Positions 23,891 through 34,663 of a DNA stretch of 64,000 bases are shown piece by piece. Positions within the stretch are counted from its first letter, which is position 1; each line of letters starts with the position of its first letter. The notes under the pieces are model-generated. The model did no database searches. It was given only the letters and a program-made list of their open reading frames with translations, and was not told the origin of the DNA. The position numbers were made by a program, and so were the translations under genes. Source of the stretch: Pleurodeles waltl (taxonomy: Eukaryota; Chordata; Amphibia; Caudata; Salamandridae); assembly GCF_031143425.1 (NCBI RefSeq), contig NC_090451.1, forward strand, positions 348,448,339 through 348,512,338, given 5' to 3'.

Positions 23891-24813
23891 GGGCCGTATT
23901 TATACTCCGTTTGCGCCGAATTTGCGTCGTTTTTTTCGACGCAAATTCGACGCTAAACTAACGCCAACTAACGCCATATTTATACTATGGCGTTAGAGGC
24001 GAATAGCGCCAAAGTTCCCGGAATGTGCGTCATTTTTTAGCGTGAACCCCTTCCTTGCGTTAATGATATGCAAGGGAGGCGTTCCCGTCTAAAAAATGAC
24101 TCCCAGGCCTTTACGTGGTATTTATACTCCCGGGCAAAAGAGACGCCCGGGAGTGGGCGTGGCTAAAAACGGCGCATTTGCGCCGCTTTTTAACGCCTGG
24201 GTCAGGCATGGCGTTAAGGGACAAGTGGGCTCAAAATGAGCCCAGAGTGCCCTCCCCTGCCCCCAGGGACCCCCCCTGCCACCCTTGCCCACCCCAGGAG
24301 GACACCCAAGGCTGGAGGGACCCACCCCAGGGACATTCAGGTAAGTATTTTTTTATTTTTTTTTAATAATTTTTTTTGGCATAGGGGGGCCTGATTTGTG
24401 CCCCCCTACATGCCACTATGCCCAATGACCATGCCCAGGGGACAGAAGTCCCCTGGGCATGGCCATTGGGCAAGGGGGCATGACTCCTATCTTTACAATG
24501 ATAGGAGTCATGTTGATGGGGGATGGGCGTCGAAAATAAATGGCGCAAGTCGGGTTACGACGATTTTTTCGACGTAACCTGACTTGCCCCATTTTAAGAC
24601 GCCCATGCGACATTTTCCCCCTACGCCGGCGCTGCCTGGTGTACGTGGTTTTTCTCGCGCACACCAGGCAGCGCCGGTCTGCTTGCGCCGGCTAACGCCA
24701 TTCAATAAATACGGCGCCCGCATGGCGCTTCAGAATGGCGTTAGCCGGCGCAAAACTTTTTGACGCTAAACTGCGTTAGCGCAGTTTAGCGTCAAAAAGT
24801 ATAAATATGGGCC
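23891..24813. mobile_element. 923-bp Harbinger-type MITE made of a chain of hairpins
   Basis: The ends GGGCCGTATTTATACT and (reverse complement) GGGCCCATATTTATACT-like sequence are inverted. ATT flanks both sides (23888-23890, 24814-24816) as a 3-bp duplication. Inside are at least seven perfect or near-perfect hairpins: 23917-23949, 24382-24409, 24419-24472, 24480-24511, 24546-24587, 24626-24677, 24685-24751 and 24755-24800. There is no gene. It sits within the decayed LINE. Confidence 0.8.
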
Positions 24814-25922
24814 ATTATTTCTTAATCCGGGGCAGATCTTTCTTGGCTGTCCTTTCTGAAAACTCACATAGGCCCGGTCACCACAGTTTCTCCATTGACA
24901 TCTTTATATAACTGAGCTAAGGGAACTGTATTACCTCCATTGACATCTTTATATAACTGAGCTACGGAATTGTATTACCTTTCTCCAAGAGAAGACAGTC
25001 TCTATAGATTGCCTGATTCAAACCCAGCTCTTTGCTTCACCAAATTATAAACCACTGTAACAAAGGGAAAAGAGTCAATATTGGGAGATATATCCCATCC
25101 TCAACTCTTCATGGGCTAAAAAGGTGGCTACAGATGGGGAATCATCAGCAAAAATGTATTTTCAACTCTCTGGATCTGTGCACCATCCTTATAGCCCCAT
25201 GTATCTTTCCTGTAGCTAGGGATGGATATGCATTTTGCTGGGTGCACTTTAACCATCTCCTGTACAGGCTAAGTCACCAATCTTTTTGCAAGATCAAACA
25301 CTGCCGCTACTGCTCTAGTCATCACGTTTCTTTTGATCCTTCTTAGTTGGGCCCACGAGCCCCTATCATCAAAAATGACCCCCAGATATGCAAAGGTGGA
25401 CAACTTAGTTAGTTCCATTCCCCCCCTAAAACATTTATCGGGCATTTGTTTTTGGGTCCAAGGAGCATTGTGTGTGATTTTGAATTATTAGTGTCCATGT
25501 CTAGGGAGGCCATAAAATCTATAAAATAATTGAGGAGTTACTGGAGACCGACTGCTGTTCGTGCTAACAAGACTACATCATCTGCATATATAAGCACAGG
25601 GATAAGCTAAGACCCCACCCGGGGAGTATCTTTACATGCAGTGCAAATGGTCGGGCCTAAATTATTGATATACAATGTAAAGAAAAGTGGGACTAAAATA
25701 CAGCCTTGTCTGTTCCTCTGTGCACCCTTATCGGAGAGGACAAGGACCCATTCTGATCATTTCTTACTACCACATAAAGGTCCCGGTGGGGTTCATGGAG
25801 AAAATTTAAAATATTATGGTCCATTCCTAGATCAATCAGTGAAGACCATAGTTTCACTCTATTACCTTGGTCGAACACCGATGATAGATTCATGAAAGCA
25901 AGATGTAACCTGCCACTCTTTA

Positions 25923-25926
25923 CCAC
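25923..25926. repeat. Target-site duplication CCAC, left side of the class I ERV
   Basis: CCAC at 25923-25926 is repeated at 45726-45729. A 4-bp duplication is typical of gamma-like retroviral integrases. Confidence 0.85.
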
Positions 25927-26126
25927 TGTTAACGCGTCCGTCTATGTTAATTTATACACATCAGGACTCGTTTTAGGTCGATGAACCTTTTGACCCAGTG
26001 GTGAGTCTCCGTAAGACGAGATTACCAAACATCAAATATATTTCACCATAACCATTAATAAATCTTCGGCGCATTCAGATGTTCTTAGACTCAAATAACC
26101 ACACCTTGAAAGAAGAATTTGTGAAT

Positions 26127-26132
26127 TTTATT
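26127..26132 (-). promoter_or_regulatory. Polyadenylation signal AATAAA in the 3' LTR
   Basis: TTTATT on the plus strand gives AATAAA on the coding strand, downstream of the ATAAAA box. The copy in the 5' LTR is at 44457-44462. Confidence 0.6.
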
Positions 26133-26756
26133 CCCTATTGATTACAATCTAATAATAAACGTATTAATCTTAAAACCAAGAAGCATAAAAGCATAGTCAC
26201 AAAGTGGCACTTATGATGAACTTTCAATAATGCAATGATCAGAATCATAGGATAGTTATGTTAGCAGAGATTAGACCATAGTACATAATAAACAATAGAA
26301 TATCAGTTCAGCATAGCTACATGTCAGTCACGTCAGTTCCGTCCGTCAAATGAATACCTCATCTAACCTCAAATTAGCATTAGCATGTTGGGCTTCATGC
26401 AAAACAATTTAGAACATCAATTTGGAAAACATCTAACTAAGATACCTAATTAAACATACAGCAGTTGGTATCTAGAAAGAAAGGCATATAGATTCTATTA
26501 GCATTAATAATTACCCTCCTCGAGTTAAGTCAGCATACAGGATCAGTCTTCGTCTTCAGGACATCAGATGGTTCACCATCAATCTAACTAAATAGAAACA
26601 AGGGACACTCTCCTCATAAAGAGGAAAGTGTAATAGGGCAGTCTATGGGCTAGGATAATTTTGTCTAAGTCTCAAATCACCAAATAGAGTGACAGAGTTT
26701 CTGGATGCAATCGGTATCATTCCCACCTAATGTGTCTTGTCTCTTGTGTCATGAGT

Positions 26757-26762
26757 TTTTAT
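26757..26762 (-). promoter_or_regulatory. TATA-like box (ATAAAA) of the ERV LTR
   Basis: GGGGATAAAAACTC on the minus strand, about 630 bp upstream of the AATAAA. The same box occurs in the 5' LTR at 45087-45092. Confidence 0.5.
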
Positions 26763-27394
26763 CCCCTTTTCGTAATCCATTCCCCCAAATTCTATTGGTT
26801 AGTAACTACACCCCATCATTGGTAACCAATCAAATTATTCATTAAGTAATGCATTTGTTATTTCTTGATACTGAATTATTTCTCAATTGGTCTTCATAAT
26901 CAGCATTTTTCGTAGGTGGTACGTCCGGGGTTACTTCACCATCTTGGCACACGTCTCGGGTCAGGAGTTCTTTTCCCCTCGTCTCATCGTCCTTGAGAGT
27001 GTCCATTACTGTTTCGAAGCACATATCTTTTATACTAAAAGCTGCTAGCATGCGGATGGGAAGATTTCTTCATGTTTCAAATTAATATAGAAAGAACAAT
27101 AGCTGGGTCATAATCATTTGTGAGTCCGCACACTGAAAAAGCAGGAAAAACAAGCTTTGAAATGAGAGTTACACAGCTAGTTCGCAACTCATGCTAACTT
27201 AAGACATCCATGTTTTAATGAATACAGTTTTGATTGTAATAATGCATATATCTTATTATTATTATCATTAGTGTTCATAAATGAGTAAATCTTCACTTTT
27301 ATTAATGCATTTTAATTATTATTTATTAATATTGCTTTGCCAAATGTAAGCGTTTCACGTCTATAATATATGATATTTAAACTACGCTCTCTCA

Positions 27395-27405
27395 GTCCCT
27401 CCTCT
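27395..27405 (-). promoter_or_regulatory. Polypurine tract of the class I ERV
   Basis: AGAGGAGGGAC on the minus strand directly precedes the 3' LTR, the position for priming plus-strand DNA. Confidence 0.75.
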
Positions 27406-27437
27406 GATGACGCACGTCATCACACAATTCTTGATTT

Positions 27438-29111
27438 TCAATTTTTCACCTTGCGCATAATACGCATTTCAACATCTTGCCCTTTATGTGAACTTTCCCA
27501 TATTTCATTGAACATTTTCTCTCTTTCACTTTCTTCATTCTGTTTGACTCTTTTTGACAAGTTTCTTCTAATTTTGTCATTAATTTTGCATGCTCCCCAT
27601 AATCCTAATAGACAAATTAAAACAATTAGTAGGCCCAACATAATTTTTGCAAGAACACCATTCCAAATATTGGTAAACCAGTTTCCTACCCGGGCAATTC
27701 CTTTTCCAAACTTTTCCCAAACTCCAGGTTCTTTCAGTTCCTTCAAATCTGTACTATCTCTAGTCAGGTTAGTAAGCATGTTTCTAATTTCCTTACTATT
27801 ATCGGGTATATAGGAACAGCAGTGACGCTCATTAAGCATTTTGCACACACCTCCATTCTTTGCTAAAAGAATGTCTAAAGCAAGCCGATTTTGAAGAGTC
27901 ATAGCTCTTTCTGCAGCGAGTTCAGTATCCATTAATAATATTGCTCCTGTAAAGTTTGTCAGCATGTTATCCACAATAGTAGACAGCTTTTGAATTTTCA
28001 TAGAATTTAAGATAACCCCAACTGATGGGATTATTGCTCCAAATATGTCACCAATGACAGCAGCCACTGATTCTCGTTTTTGTCTAGAATGTTGTATTTC
28101 AGAAGATTTAGGTATTTGTTTTAAGTCATCAATCTGGTATATCTTTGGGAAAACTATTCCCAAATACCATGTCCCATTCCATCCCTTTGGGAGACGATAA
28201 TATGCATTTAACCCACAGATGTAATAGATTCCAGGAATCGCTGGGTCTTGTCCATTTAACATGAAGGTCCATTTACTCTGAAACAAAAACACATGCCTAC
28301 ATTCACTCGTACCCACAAACAAATTGTCTTGATCAGATTTTGGTCTGTATATACATAGCCTACCTACGTGTAAAGCATCTATAGCTAATTTGCCTTGTGT
28401 TTTAATGGCAGTGAAAGCATAATCATTTGCATAAGTACGTTTTTCTAAACCTTTTTCTAATTTCTCTTTTAGTGCTTTGCGTCTATCGTCTGTGTGATCT
28501 AAAAAGCTTTTCTCTACAGAAGACAGTAAGCATGTTAAATTGTTGCGGTGTGCATAAGCAGTTCCAAATGTTAGTGTTGGCTCAAAGAATCCTCTAACTA
28601 ATTTTATATCATGCTCTTTAGCTAGTTTATTTAGGAATTCAATTACAGGCACAAAAGAAAACACAACATCCAGATTCGAATAGAAGTATTGTACATGCTC
28701 TTGATTATAGAATCGCGTTAGTAACAAGCTGCAGCTAATTCCATAAGTAAGAGGGAGACTATGATAAGTAACCCCCTCCTGCACAGATGAAGGAATTTTA
28801 GTACACACATAACAATCTTTCGTATCCATAGTTTCCACATACTCATTTAATAAGCGATAGAAGACATTAGTAGAAAGTTCCCTCTTCGTATTAGTTCCCT
28901 CATGAAGATGTTTAGTATCTTGTTCGAATTTCTCCCACGGTGATAATTTATTTGTTGTAGTGGTAGTCTCAGGTTTTGAAGTTGCATTAATAGTTTCACT
29001 CTCTCTCCACGGCATTCCCACAATCACTCCCACAATCATTATTGCGCATACAACACCTATCATAAGTCCTAACCAACCACACACTTTACTTCCTTTGGTG
29101 CTATAAGCCAT
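27438..29111 (-). CDS. env: Class I ERV envelope glycoprotein, uninterrupted 557-aa frame
   Basis: A single open frame starting MAYSTKGSKV. It has a hydrophobic segment at residues 13-33 (signal or anchor), a CYVC motif (CxxC) at 100-103, several N-glycosylation sites, a furin site RQKR at 343-346 followed by a hydrophobic fusion peptide (348-368), a CX7CC motif (C423, C431, C432), a membrane span at 489-508 and a basic cytoplasmic tail. This is the surface/transmembrane plan of gamma-type envelopes, in which CxxC and CX6CC normally form a labile disulfide between subunits. The extra residue in CX7CC is a variant. No stop or frameshift is present, unlike gag and pol of the same provirus. Confidence 0.9.
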   Translation of the reverse strand: MAYSTKGSKVCGWLGLMIGVVCAIMIVGVIVGMPWRESETINATSKPETTTTTNKLSPWEKFEQDTKHLHEGTNTKRELSTNVFYRLLNEYVETMDTKDCYVCTKIPSSVQEGVTYHSLPLTYGISCSLLLTRFYNQEHVQYFYSNLDVVFSFVPVIEFLNKLAKEHDIKLVRGFFEPTLTFGTAYAHRNNLTCLLSSVEKSFLDHTDDRRKALKEKLEKGLEKRTYANDYAFTAIKTQGKLAIDALHVGRLCIYRPKSDQDNLFVGTSECRHVFLFQSKWTFMLNGQDPAIPGIYYICGLNAYYRLPKGWNGTWYLGIVFPKIYQIDDLKQIPKSSEIQHSRQKRESVAAVIGDIFGAIIPSVGVILNSMKIQKLSTIVDNMLTNFTGAILLMDTELAAERAMTLQNRLALDILLAKNGGVCKMLNERHCCSYIPDNSKEIRNMLTNLTRDSTDLKELKEPGVWEKFGKGIARVGNWFTNIWNGVLAKIMLGLLIVLICLLGLWGACKINDKIRRNLSKRVKQNEESEREKMFNEIWESSHKGQDVEMRIMRKVKN

Positions 29112-29343
29112 GTTTGTATAGAATCAGAATAGCAGATCAACAATCAACTTAAGATGGCAACTCTTTATGCGTATTTACAGCGTCTTCTCTCACTCCAGGA
29201 CCCTTTTTGTCAATTCAGGTTAGCAGCTTGTCGTAATCAGGTTTCTTGATGTCAAATCTAGGTTTGATTGTCTCTTTCCGGTAGGTTTATAAAGTCTCTT
29301 TCCTTTTGATATATTTTCTGCAGAGTTTTCCTGTTGCTTTCCT
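29112..29343 (-). other. Gap between pol and env of the class I ERV
   Basis: 232 bp without an obvious frame. It probably holds the env splice acceptor, which I cannot place with certainty. Confidence 0.4.
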
Positions 29344-31269
29344 TCAGGTACCATAGTATTGGCCAGGTACTTCTCGATCAAAACAGAATGCTAAGAATTC
29401 TTGTTGCCATTCAGAGGTTGTAGCATATGCCCATTCAGGACCTGTGTACCTTCGATTTGCTATTCGCTTTCTTTTTAATCTTCGTTCGCCTTGCTGTTCT
29501 CCTTCACTCAGATCATCTGCTTGTGAGGTATCACTCTCTTCTATTCTTGGCTCATTTGTTAATTTTCTTATTCTAAAAGGCGACTTTTCTGGCCATGTAT
29601 CACCTCTATGTGTCTTGTTTCGGTGATTTCCTTCAGGACGTTGGACAGCACCCTCCTCTTGTGATATGGTGTTTTCTCTCGGTAGGCTTGGAATTCGATC
29701 AGAATAGTCTGATTCGTTTTGATTTGGATTTGTCACTATTCCGTCTCTCTCTCCTTCTGGTTCAATACTGTATTCTGGTTCTGAATTGTATTCGTCTGCT
29801 TCTGGGAGAACCACTCCTTGTCTTTGTTCTCCTGCTGCCTCCACTGAGATTGGCACTTCGTCACCTCTCTCGAACTCTCTGATAGTGTGAGGGACGCAGC
29901 TGTTCTCAGCGGGCTCTCCTGTAGTCTCAGATCGTTCTTGACTGATCTCTGATTCTGAGACTTCTTCTCTCGAAGTTGCTGTGCTGGAATTTTCAAGTTC
30001 CTCTTCAACAGGACACGTTACCTTCTTTGTGTGGCTGGCATGTATCCAGTTAGGAACACCAGCACACTTCACAGCGGTAGTGGTTGTCAATATCACTTGA
30101 TATGGCCCTTTCCAACGCGGTTCAAGACACGATTTTCTTACGTGTTTCTTGACAACCACCCAATCTCCAGCTTGCAGAGAGTGTCCTGGTTCGCCAATTG
30201 GTGGTAACGTGTTAGCTTCTACCTGGTGAGAGAAAGAGCGTATCACGTCAGCTACATTTTTGCAGTAATCCAACACCATATCATCTGTAATATTCACTAG
30301 TGCATTGGCAGGTAACGCTGGTAGCCTCATTGCTCTACCCATCAGGATTTCATGGGGGGACAATCCTGTTTTCTTATCTGGTGTGTTTCTCATGGACATC
30401 AGTACTAGCGGTAATGCATCTGGCCACTTCATGTTTGTTGCTGCACACATTTTCGCTATTCTTGATTTTAAGATACCATTCATCTACTCAACTAGTCCTG
30501 ATGCTTCAGGGCGATAGCTACAGTGTAACTTCTGCTCGATGTTGAGTGCTGCACATAGAAGCTTGATCACCTCATTGTCGAAGTGTCTTCCCCTATCTGA
30601 TTCTATAGAAACCGGGAACCCGAATCGTGGTATTAATTCCCTTAGTAATAGTTTTGCAACTGTGAGACTGTCAGTTCAACGTGTAGGGTATGCCTCAATC
30701 CAATGACTGAAAACACACACAATCACCAACACGTACCTCAATCCTCCACAAACAGGCATTTCAATGAAATCCATTTGTATTCTATTAAATGGACCTCCAG
30801 CTCTTCCAATGTGGCTCAAATTTACCACTGTTCCTTTTCCAGCATTCATCTGTTGACAGATAATGCACCTGTGACAAGTAATTTCTGCAGCATGTCTGAA
30901 TTTTGGATTAAACCAATCAACTTTAAAAGATCTGATTATGGCGTCTCTTCCTAAATGTGCTTGCCCATGATATATTCGGGCAAATTGTGACAGAAGACTA
31001 TTAGGTAAAACCAACTTTCCATCATCTGAGACCCATATATCATCTGCTCTTTGTGTACATTGCATTTTCTGCCAGGAACGTTTTTCTTCTTTGTTAACAT
31101 GACTTTGTAGTGTCTTTAACTCATCTAAGGTATCAACCACTTGTAATGCTAGATTCAAAGTTGTGTCATTTTCAGGCTGAGGTAGCAATTCCCACTGTTC
31201 CTTGAATGATATACAATTTAATGCACAAAATCTTGCTACCTGATCTGCATAATCATTCCCCATTGACAC
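29344..31269 (-). pseudogene. pol: Class I ERV integrase with end of RNase H and a long C-terminal tail, two stop codons
   Basis: The frame resumes right of the MITE with the last RNase H residues (GNDYADQVARF), then an HHCC zinc finger (30930-30850: HRCIICQQM), the catalytic core with Asp in MDFIEM (about 30770), Asp in IESDRG (about 30595) and Glu in GLVE (30487), and a C-terminal domain with WKGPYQVILTTTTAVK. An in-frame TGA (30676-30678) and TAG (30484-30486) interrupt the core. After the SH3-like domain the frame runs on for about 210 residues, Glu/Ser-rich then basic (RRLKRKRIANRRY), much longer than the murine-type tail. Confidence 0.85.
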
Positions 31270-31272
31270 AAA

Positions 31273-31902
31273 GGGGGTCATTCTGACCCCAGCGGTCATG
31301 GAATGCCGGGGCCAGGGTTGGCGGGAGCACCGCCAACAGGCTGGCGGTGCCCCGCAGGGCATTCTGACCGCAGCGCTTTGGCCGCGGTCAGAAGAGGAAA
31401 ACCGGCGGTTTCCCGCCGGTTTTCCGCTGCCCATAAGAATCCTCCATGGCGGCGCAGCTCGCTGCGCCGCCATGGGGATTCTGACACCCCATACCGCCAT
31501 CCTGTTCCTGGCGGCTCTGCCGCCAGGATCAGGATGGCGGTATGGGGTGTCGTGGGGCCCCTGGGGGCCCCTGCAGTGCCCATGCCAATGGCATGGGCAC
31601 TGCAGGGGCCCCCGTAAGAGGGCTCCACTTAGTATTTCAGTGTCTACTTTGCAGACACTGAAATACGGGACGGGTGCAACAGCACCCGTCGCACCTTCCC
31701 ACTCCGCCGGCTCCATTCAGAGCCGGCGTCCTCGTGGGAAGGTTGATTTCCACTGGGCTGGTGGGCGGCCTTTTGGCGGTCGCCCGCCAGCCCAGTTGAA
31801 ATCCCAGAATCACTGCAGCGGTCTGACGACCGCGGTGCGGAGTTCTGGTGGGGGTACTTTGGCGGGCGGCCTCCGCCGCCCGCCAAGGTAAGAATCAGGC
31901 CC
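31273..31902. mobile_element. 630-bp hairpin-rich MITE in the RNase H region of the ERV
   Basis: The ends GGGGGTCATTCTGACC and (reverse complement) GGGCCTGATTCTTACC are inverted. AAA occurs on both sides (31270-31272, 31903-31905), a Harbinger-like 3-bp duplication. Removing the element and one AAA leaves the RNase H frame continuous. The interior is a series of hairpins, for example 31487-31546 (CCCCATACCGCCATCCTG arms), 31567-31615 (GGGGCCCCTGCAGTGCCCAT arms) and 31632-31664. No gene. Confidence 0.85.
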
Positions 31903-31905
31903 AAA

Positions 31906-33702
31906 GTCTTGTGATCTGGTGTGAGCACTGCACTTTACCACGGCAACTTCAAGAGGTAACTGAATTGCATGTAACAAATCTCTTATCTGCTCTCCATTTT
32001 TCACAGGTGTTCCAGAAGAGGTCATGAAACCCCTTTGTGACCAGATCTGACCAAAATCATGTACAATCCCAAATCCATACCTACTGTCAGTATAAATTGT
32101 AACTTTCAAATTTACAGCAGCATGGCAGGCCTTTATAAGAGCTATTAATTCTGCCACTTGTGCTGAAAATACCTTTTCAAGCCAGGAGGCTTCGACTATG
32201 CCAGACATTGTACACACTGCATAGCCAGCTCTTAATGTTCCAGTTGAATCTCTTAAACAGGACCCATCCACGAACATAATGCAATCATTTTCTTTTAATT
32301 GGGTGTCCTGTATGTCTGGGCGAGGTTTGGTACAGAGGTCTGTCACCTCGAGACAATCATGCTCAAATTCTTCCCCCTCTTTTATTTCTGTATTTTCATT
32401 GGGAAGCAGAGTTGCCGGGTTCAGTACTGTGCATTTTTTCAGTGTAACATTTGGTGATCCCAAAATAATCGTCTCATATTTGGTAAGTCGTGCATTTGTC
32501 ATGTGTTGTGTTTTCGTTCTTGTCAACAAGATTTCAACAGAATGTGGAACCAAAACTGTCAAAGGGTATCCCATGACTATGCTCTCACATTGGGAAAGGC
32601 TTTGACCAACTGCTGCAACTGCTCGCAAACAACCCGGTAGGGCTGCTGCAACAGGGTCCAAAGTAGCTGAAAAATATGCTACAGGGCGATTTGCATCTCC
32701 GTGGACCTGTGTTAAAACAGACAAAGAACAAGCATCACGTTCATGACAAAACAACAGAAAAGGTTTTTCATAATCAGGCATCCCTAATACTGGGGCCCTG
32801 CACATGCATTCTTTCAGTTCCAAGAATGACTCAAGTTCTTCTTTTGTCAAAGTGATTGTATATGGCTCATCTTTAACATCTTTTCCTGTCAATTTTATTA
32901 ATGGTTTTGCAATGATTGAGAAATTGGGTATCCATTGGCGGCAATAACCCACCATTCCCAAAAACATTCTGACATCTCTTTTTGTTGTTGGGGGATTCAT
33001 TTGTATGACAGCTGTTATTCTCTCCTTTGATAATCTTCGGGATCCTTTCTCAATTAGATGCCCCAAATATTTTACTTCTTTCTGACAGTACTGCAGCTTC
33101 TTAGGTGACACCTTATGCCCGTTTCTTCCCAAATGATTCAATAATGCAATGGTATCATATTTACAACTGTCTCTGGTTTTGGATGCAATCAACAAGTCAT
33201 CAATGTACTGCACAAGAGTTGAATTAAAAGTCAGTACAAGAGGTTCCAAATCCTTCTTTAAGATCTGATTAAAGATAGATGGCGATTCAGAAAACCCTTG
33301 AGGGATCCTGCACCAACTGTACACCTTATCTAGGAATTTGAAACTGAACAAAAATTGGCTTTCCTCATGCAGTGGTATTGAGAAAAATGCTTGTGATAAG
33401 TCTACTAAGGTAAACCATTCAGCATCGCAAGGAACTTGGAACATTATTACCGCTGGGTTAGGAACCACAGGGCAGCATTTTATCACAATTTCATTTATTT
33501 TTCTCAAATCCAGCACAATCCGAATCTTCCCACAGGGCTTTTTTAAACCCATAATAGGTGAGTTACATGGACTGCTCAAAACTTTTTTCAAAACTCCTTG
33601 CCTGAGAAAATCTGCAATTATCTGTGTCACTTCGATGAGTACATCTTGAGTCATGTGATATTGTGGTACTTGTGGGAATACTGCATTTGGTTTTATCTGC
33701 AC
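31906..33702 (-). pseudogene. pol: Class I ERV reverse transcriptase and RNase H, truncated by a MITE
   Basis: An open frame from about 33702 with fingers/palm motifs (IRIVLDLRKIN, FTLVDLSQAFFSIP), the active-site YIDD (about 33195-33215), a KYLGHLI and WIPNFSIIAKPL connection typical of gamma-like RT, and RNase H with FVDGS (about 32265) and the later Glu and Asp residues. The last RNase H strand is cut by the MITE at 31903. The start lies in a different frame from the protease, overlapping it by a few codons. The overlap lacks a classical slippery heptamer, so a mutation is likelier than programmed frameshifting. Confidence 0.88.
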
Positions 33703-34663
33703 TTGACTGGTTTAACTCCTTTAATTAATCCAACCTCCTTTCCTGTCAAATCCCACACTCTCTCTGTTACGGACCCTTGTAGGTCAGCAGGTAAGTCGAT
33801 TAGTGTGAACACTGGGAATAAGGTAATTAGAGGGTAATCTTCGCTCGTCTCCCCTCCTCCTATGGGCTGGTCCTCATCAACTTCATCATCACTGTTTGTC
33901 TGAACTTCTATTCCATCGTTGGAACAGGTAATTGAACATTTAGTTTTACATAGTAAGTCTCTTCCCAGTAGGGATACTGGACTCGAGTCGCATACGACAA
34001 ACCTATGCAGGCCTTGGAAATTTCCAATTTCAACCTGTACTGGATCAGTAATTGGATTTGTCAAATACTGATTAGCCACACCAACCACTCGTATTGTGCG
34101 TCCTGATAAAGGTAACCTTGGTACTTCCACACTACGGACTGTAGAGCGTGTAGCTCCAGTGTCAACCAAAAATGAAACCTTATAGCCCATTACTTTTCCT
34201 TCTACATATGGGCCTCTCTGATCTACTTCTAATGAGGCTGCGAGCCTACACTCTTCACTGTCTGAACTGTCATCTGACCAATCGTCATTCGTCTCATTTT
34301 CACCTCGCAATGGGAATTGCTGTACAGTGTTGTTTTGACTCGACACTTGACCTGTGACCTGCTGAGGAAGCATCACCTGTTGCTGACCCATCGGGGCTAG
34401 AGGTAGCTGCATTTGCTGTCTAGGCACCATAGGAATCTGCTGTTGCATTGGTTGTACTGACACAGTTTGGAAACGTGGCGTCTGCATTTGCTGCATGGGT
34501 TGTACCCCTGACATCTGTGCCAAATTATTTTGATAATTCTGATTTTGTTGTCTCATTCTTGGACCTCGTGGATTCTGTTGTGCCCCAACATTCATGCTCT
34601 GCTGAACTGTACCATCATGCACCATATTTGGACAATCCCGCTTCCAATGTCCCATGCCCCCGC
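33693..34663 (-). pseudogene. pro: Class I ERV nucleocapsid end and aspartic protease, 5' end severed by Ty3
   Basis: Downstream of the Ty3 insertion the frame starts in the second half of a CCHC zinc knuckle (His and last Cys, about 34620-34655). It then runs through a Gln/Pro/Met-rich region and an acidic stretch into a retropepsin with LVDTGATRSTV (about 34135-34170) and SLLGRDLL (about 33960). No stop separates nucleocapsid from protease, so gag and pro were one continuous frame here. It ends at a TAG/TAA-type stop near 33693, where pol begins in the -1 frame. Confidence 0.8.
34659..34663. repeat. Target-site duplication CCCGC, left side of Ty3
   Basis: CCCGC occurs again at 40592-40596, flanking TG...CA LTR ends. 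Confidence 0.9.

Larger units (their letters stand above)
23600..25926 (-). pseudogene. Downstream part of a non-LTR retrotransposon ORF (RT end and C-terminus), split by a MITE
   Basis: On the minus strand 25926-25230 reads as reverse transcriptase in several frames: SGRLHLAFMNLSS...VFDQ, SSPIRVHRG, then LYINNLG- and YADD-like pieces and a FDLAKRL-type motif. 25200-24830 and 23880-23620 continue as decayed C-terminal sequence. The upstream half of the same ORF lies at 45730-47170, beyond the ERV, and the reading frame joins exactly across the CCAC target duplication. Many stops and frameshifts. An APE-type LINE is clear; the clade is not assigned. A roughly 46-bp tandem duplication sits at 24888-24980. 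Confidence 0.7.
25927..27394 (-). repeat. 3' LTR of the class I ERV
   Basis: 1,468 bp, TG...CA on the plus strand (TGTTAACGCG ... GCTCTCTCA). It matches 44257-45725 almost base for base. On the minus strand U3 starts at 27394. Confidence 0.95.

Noticed and set aside
31298..31891. Pro/Gly/Arg-rich 197-codon frame in the MITE
   Set aside because: GC-rich palindromes lack stops. The same coding run appears on both strands.
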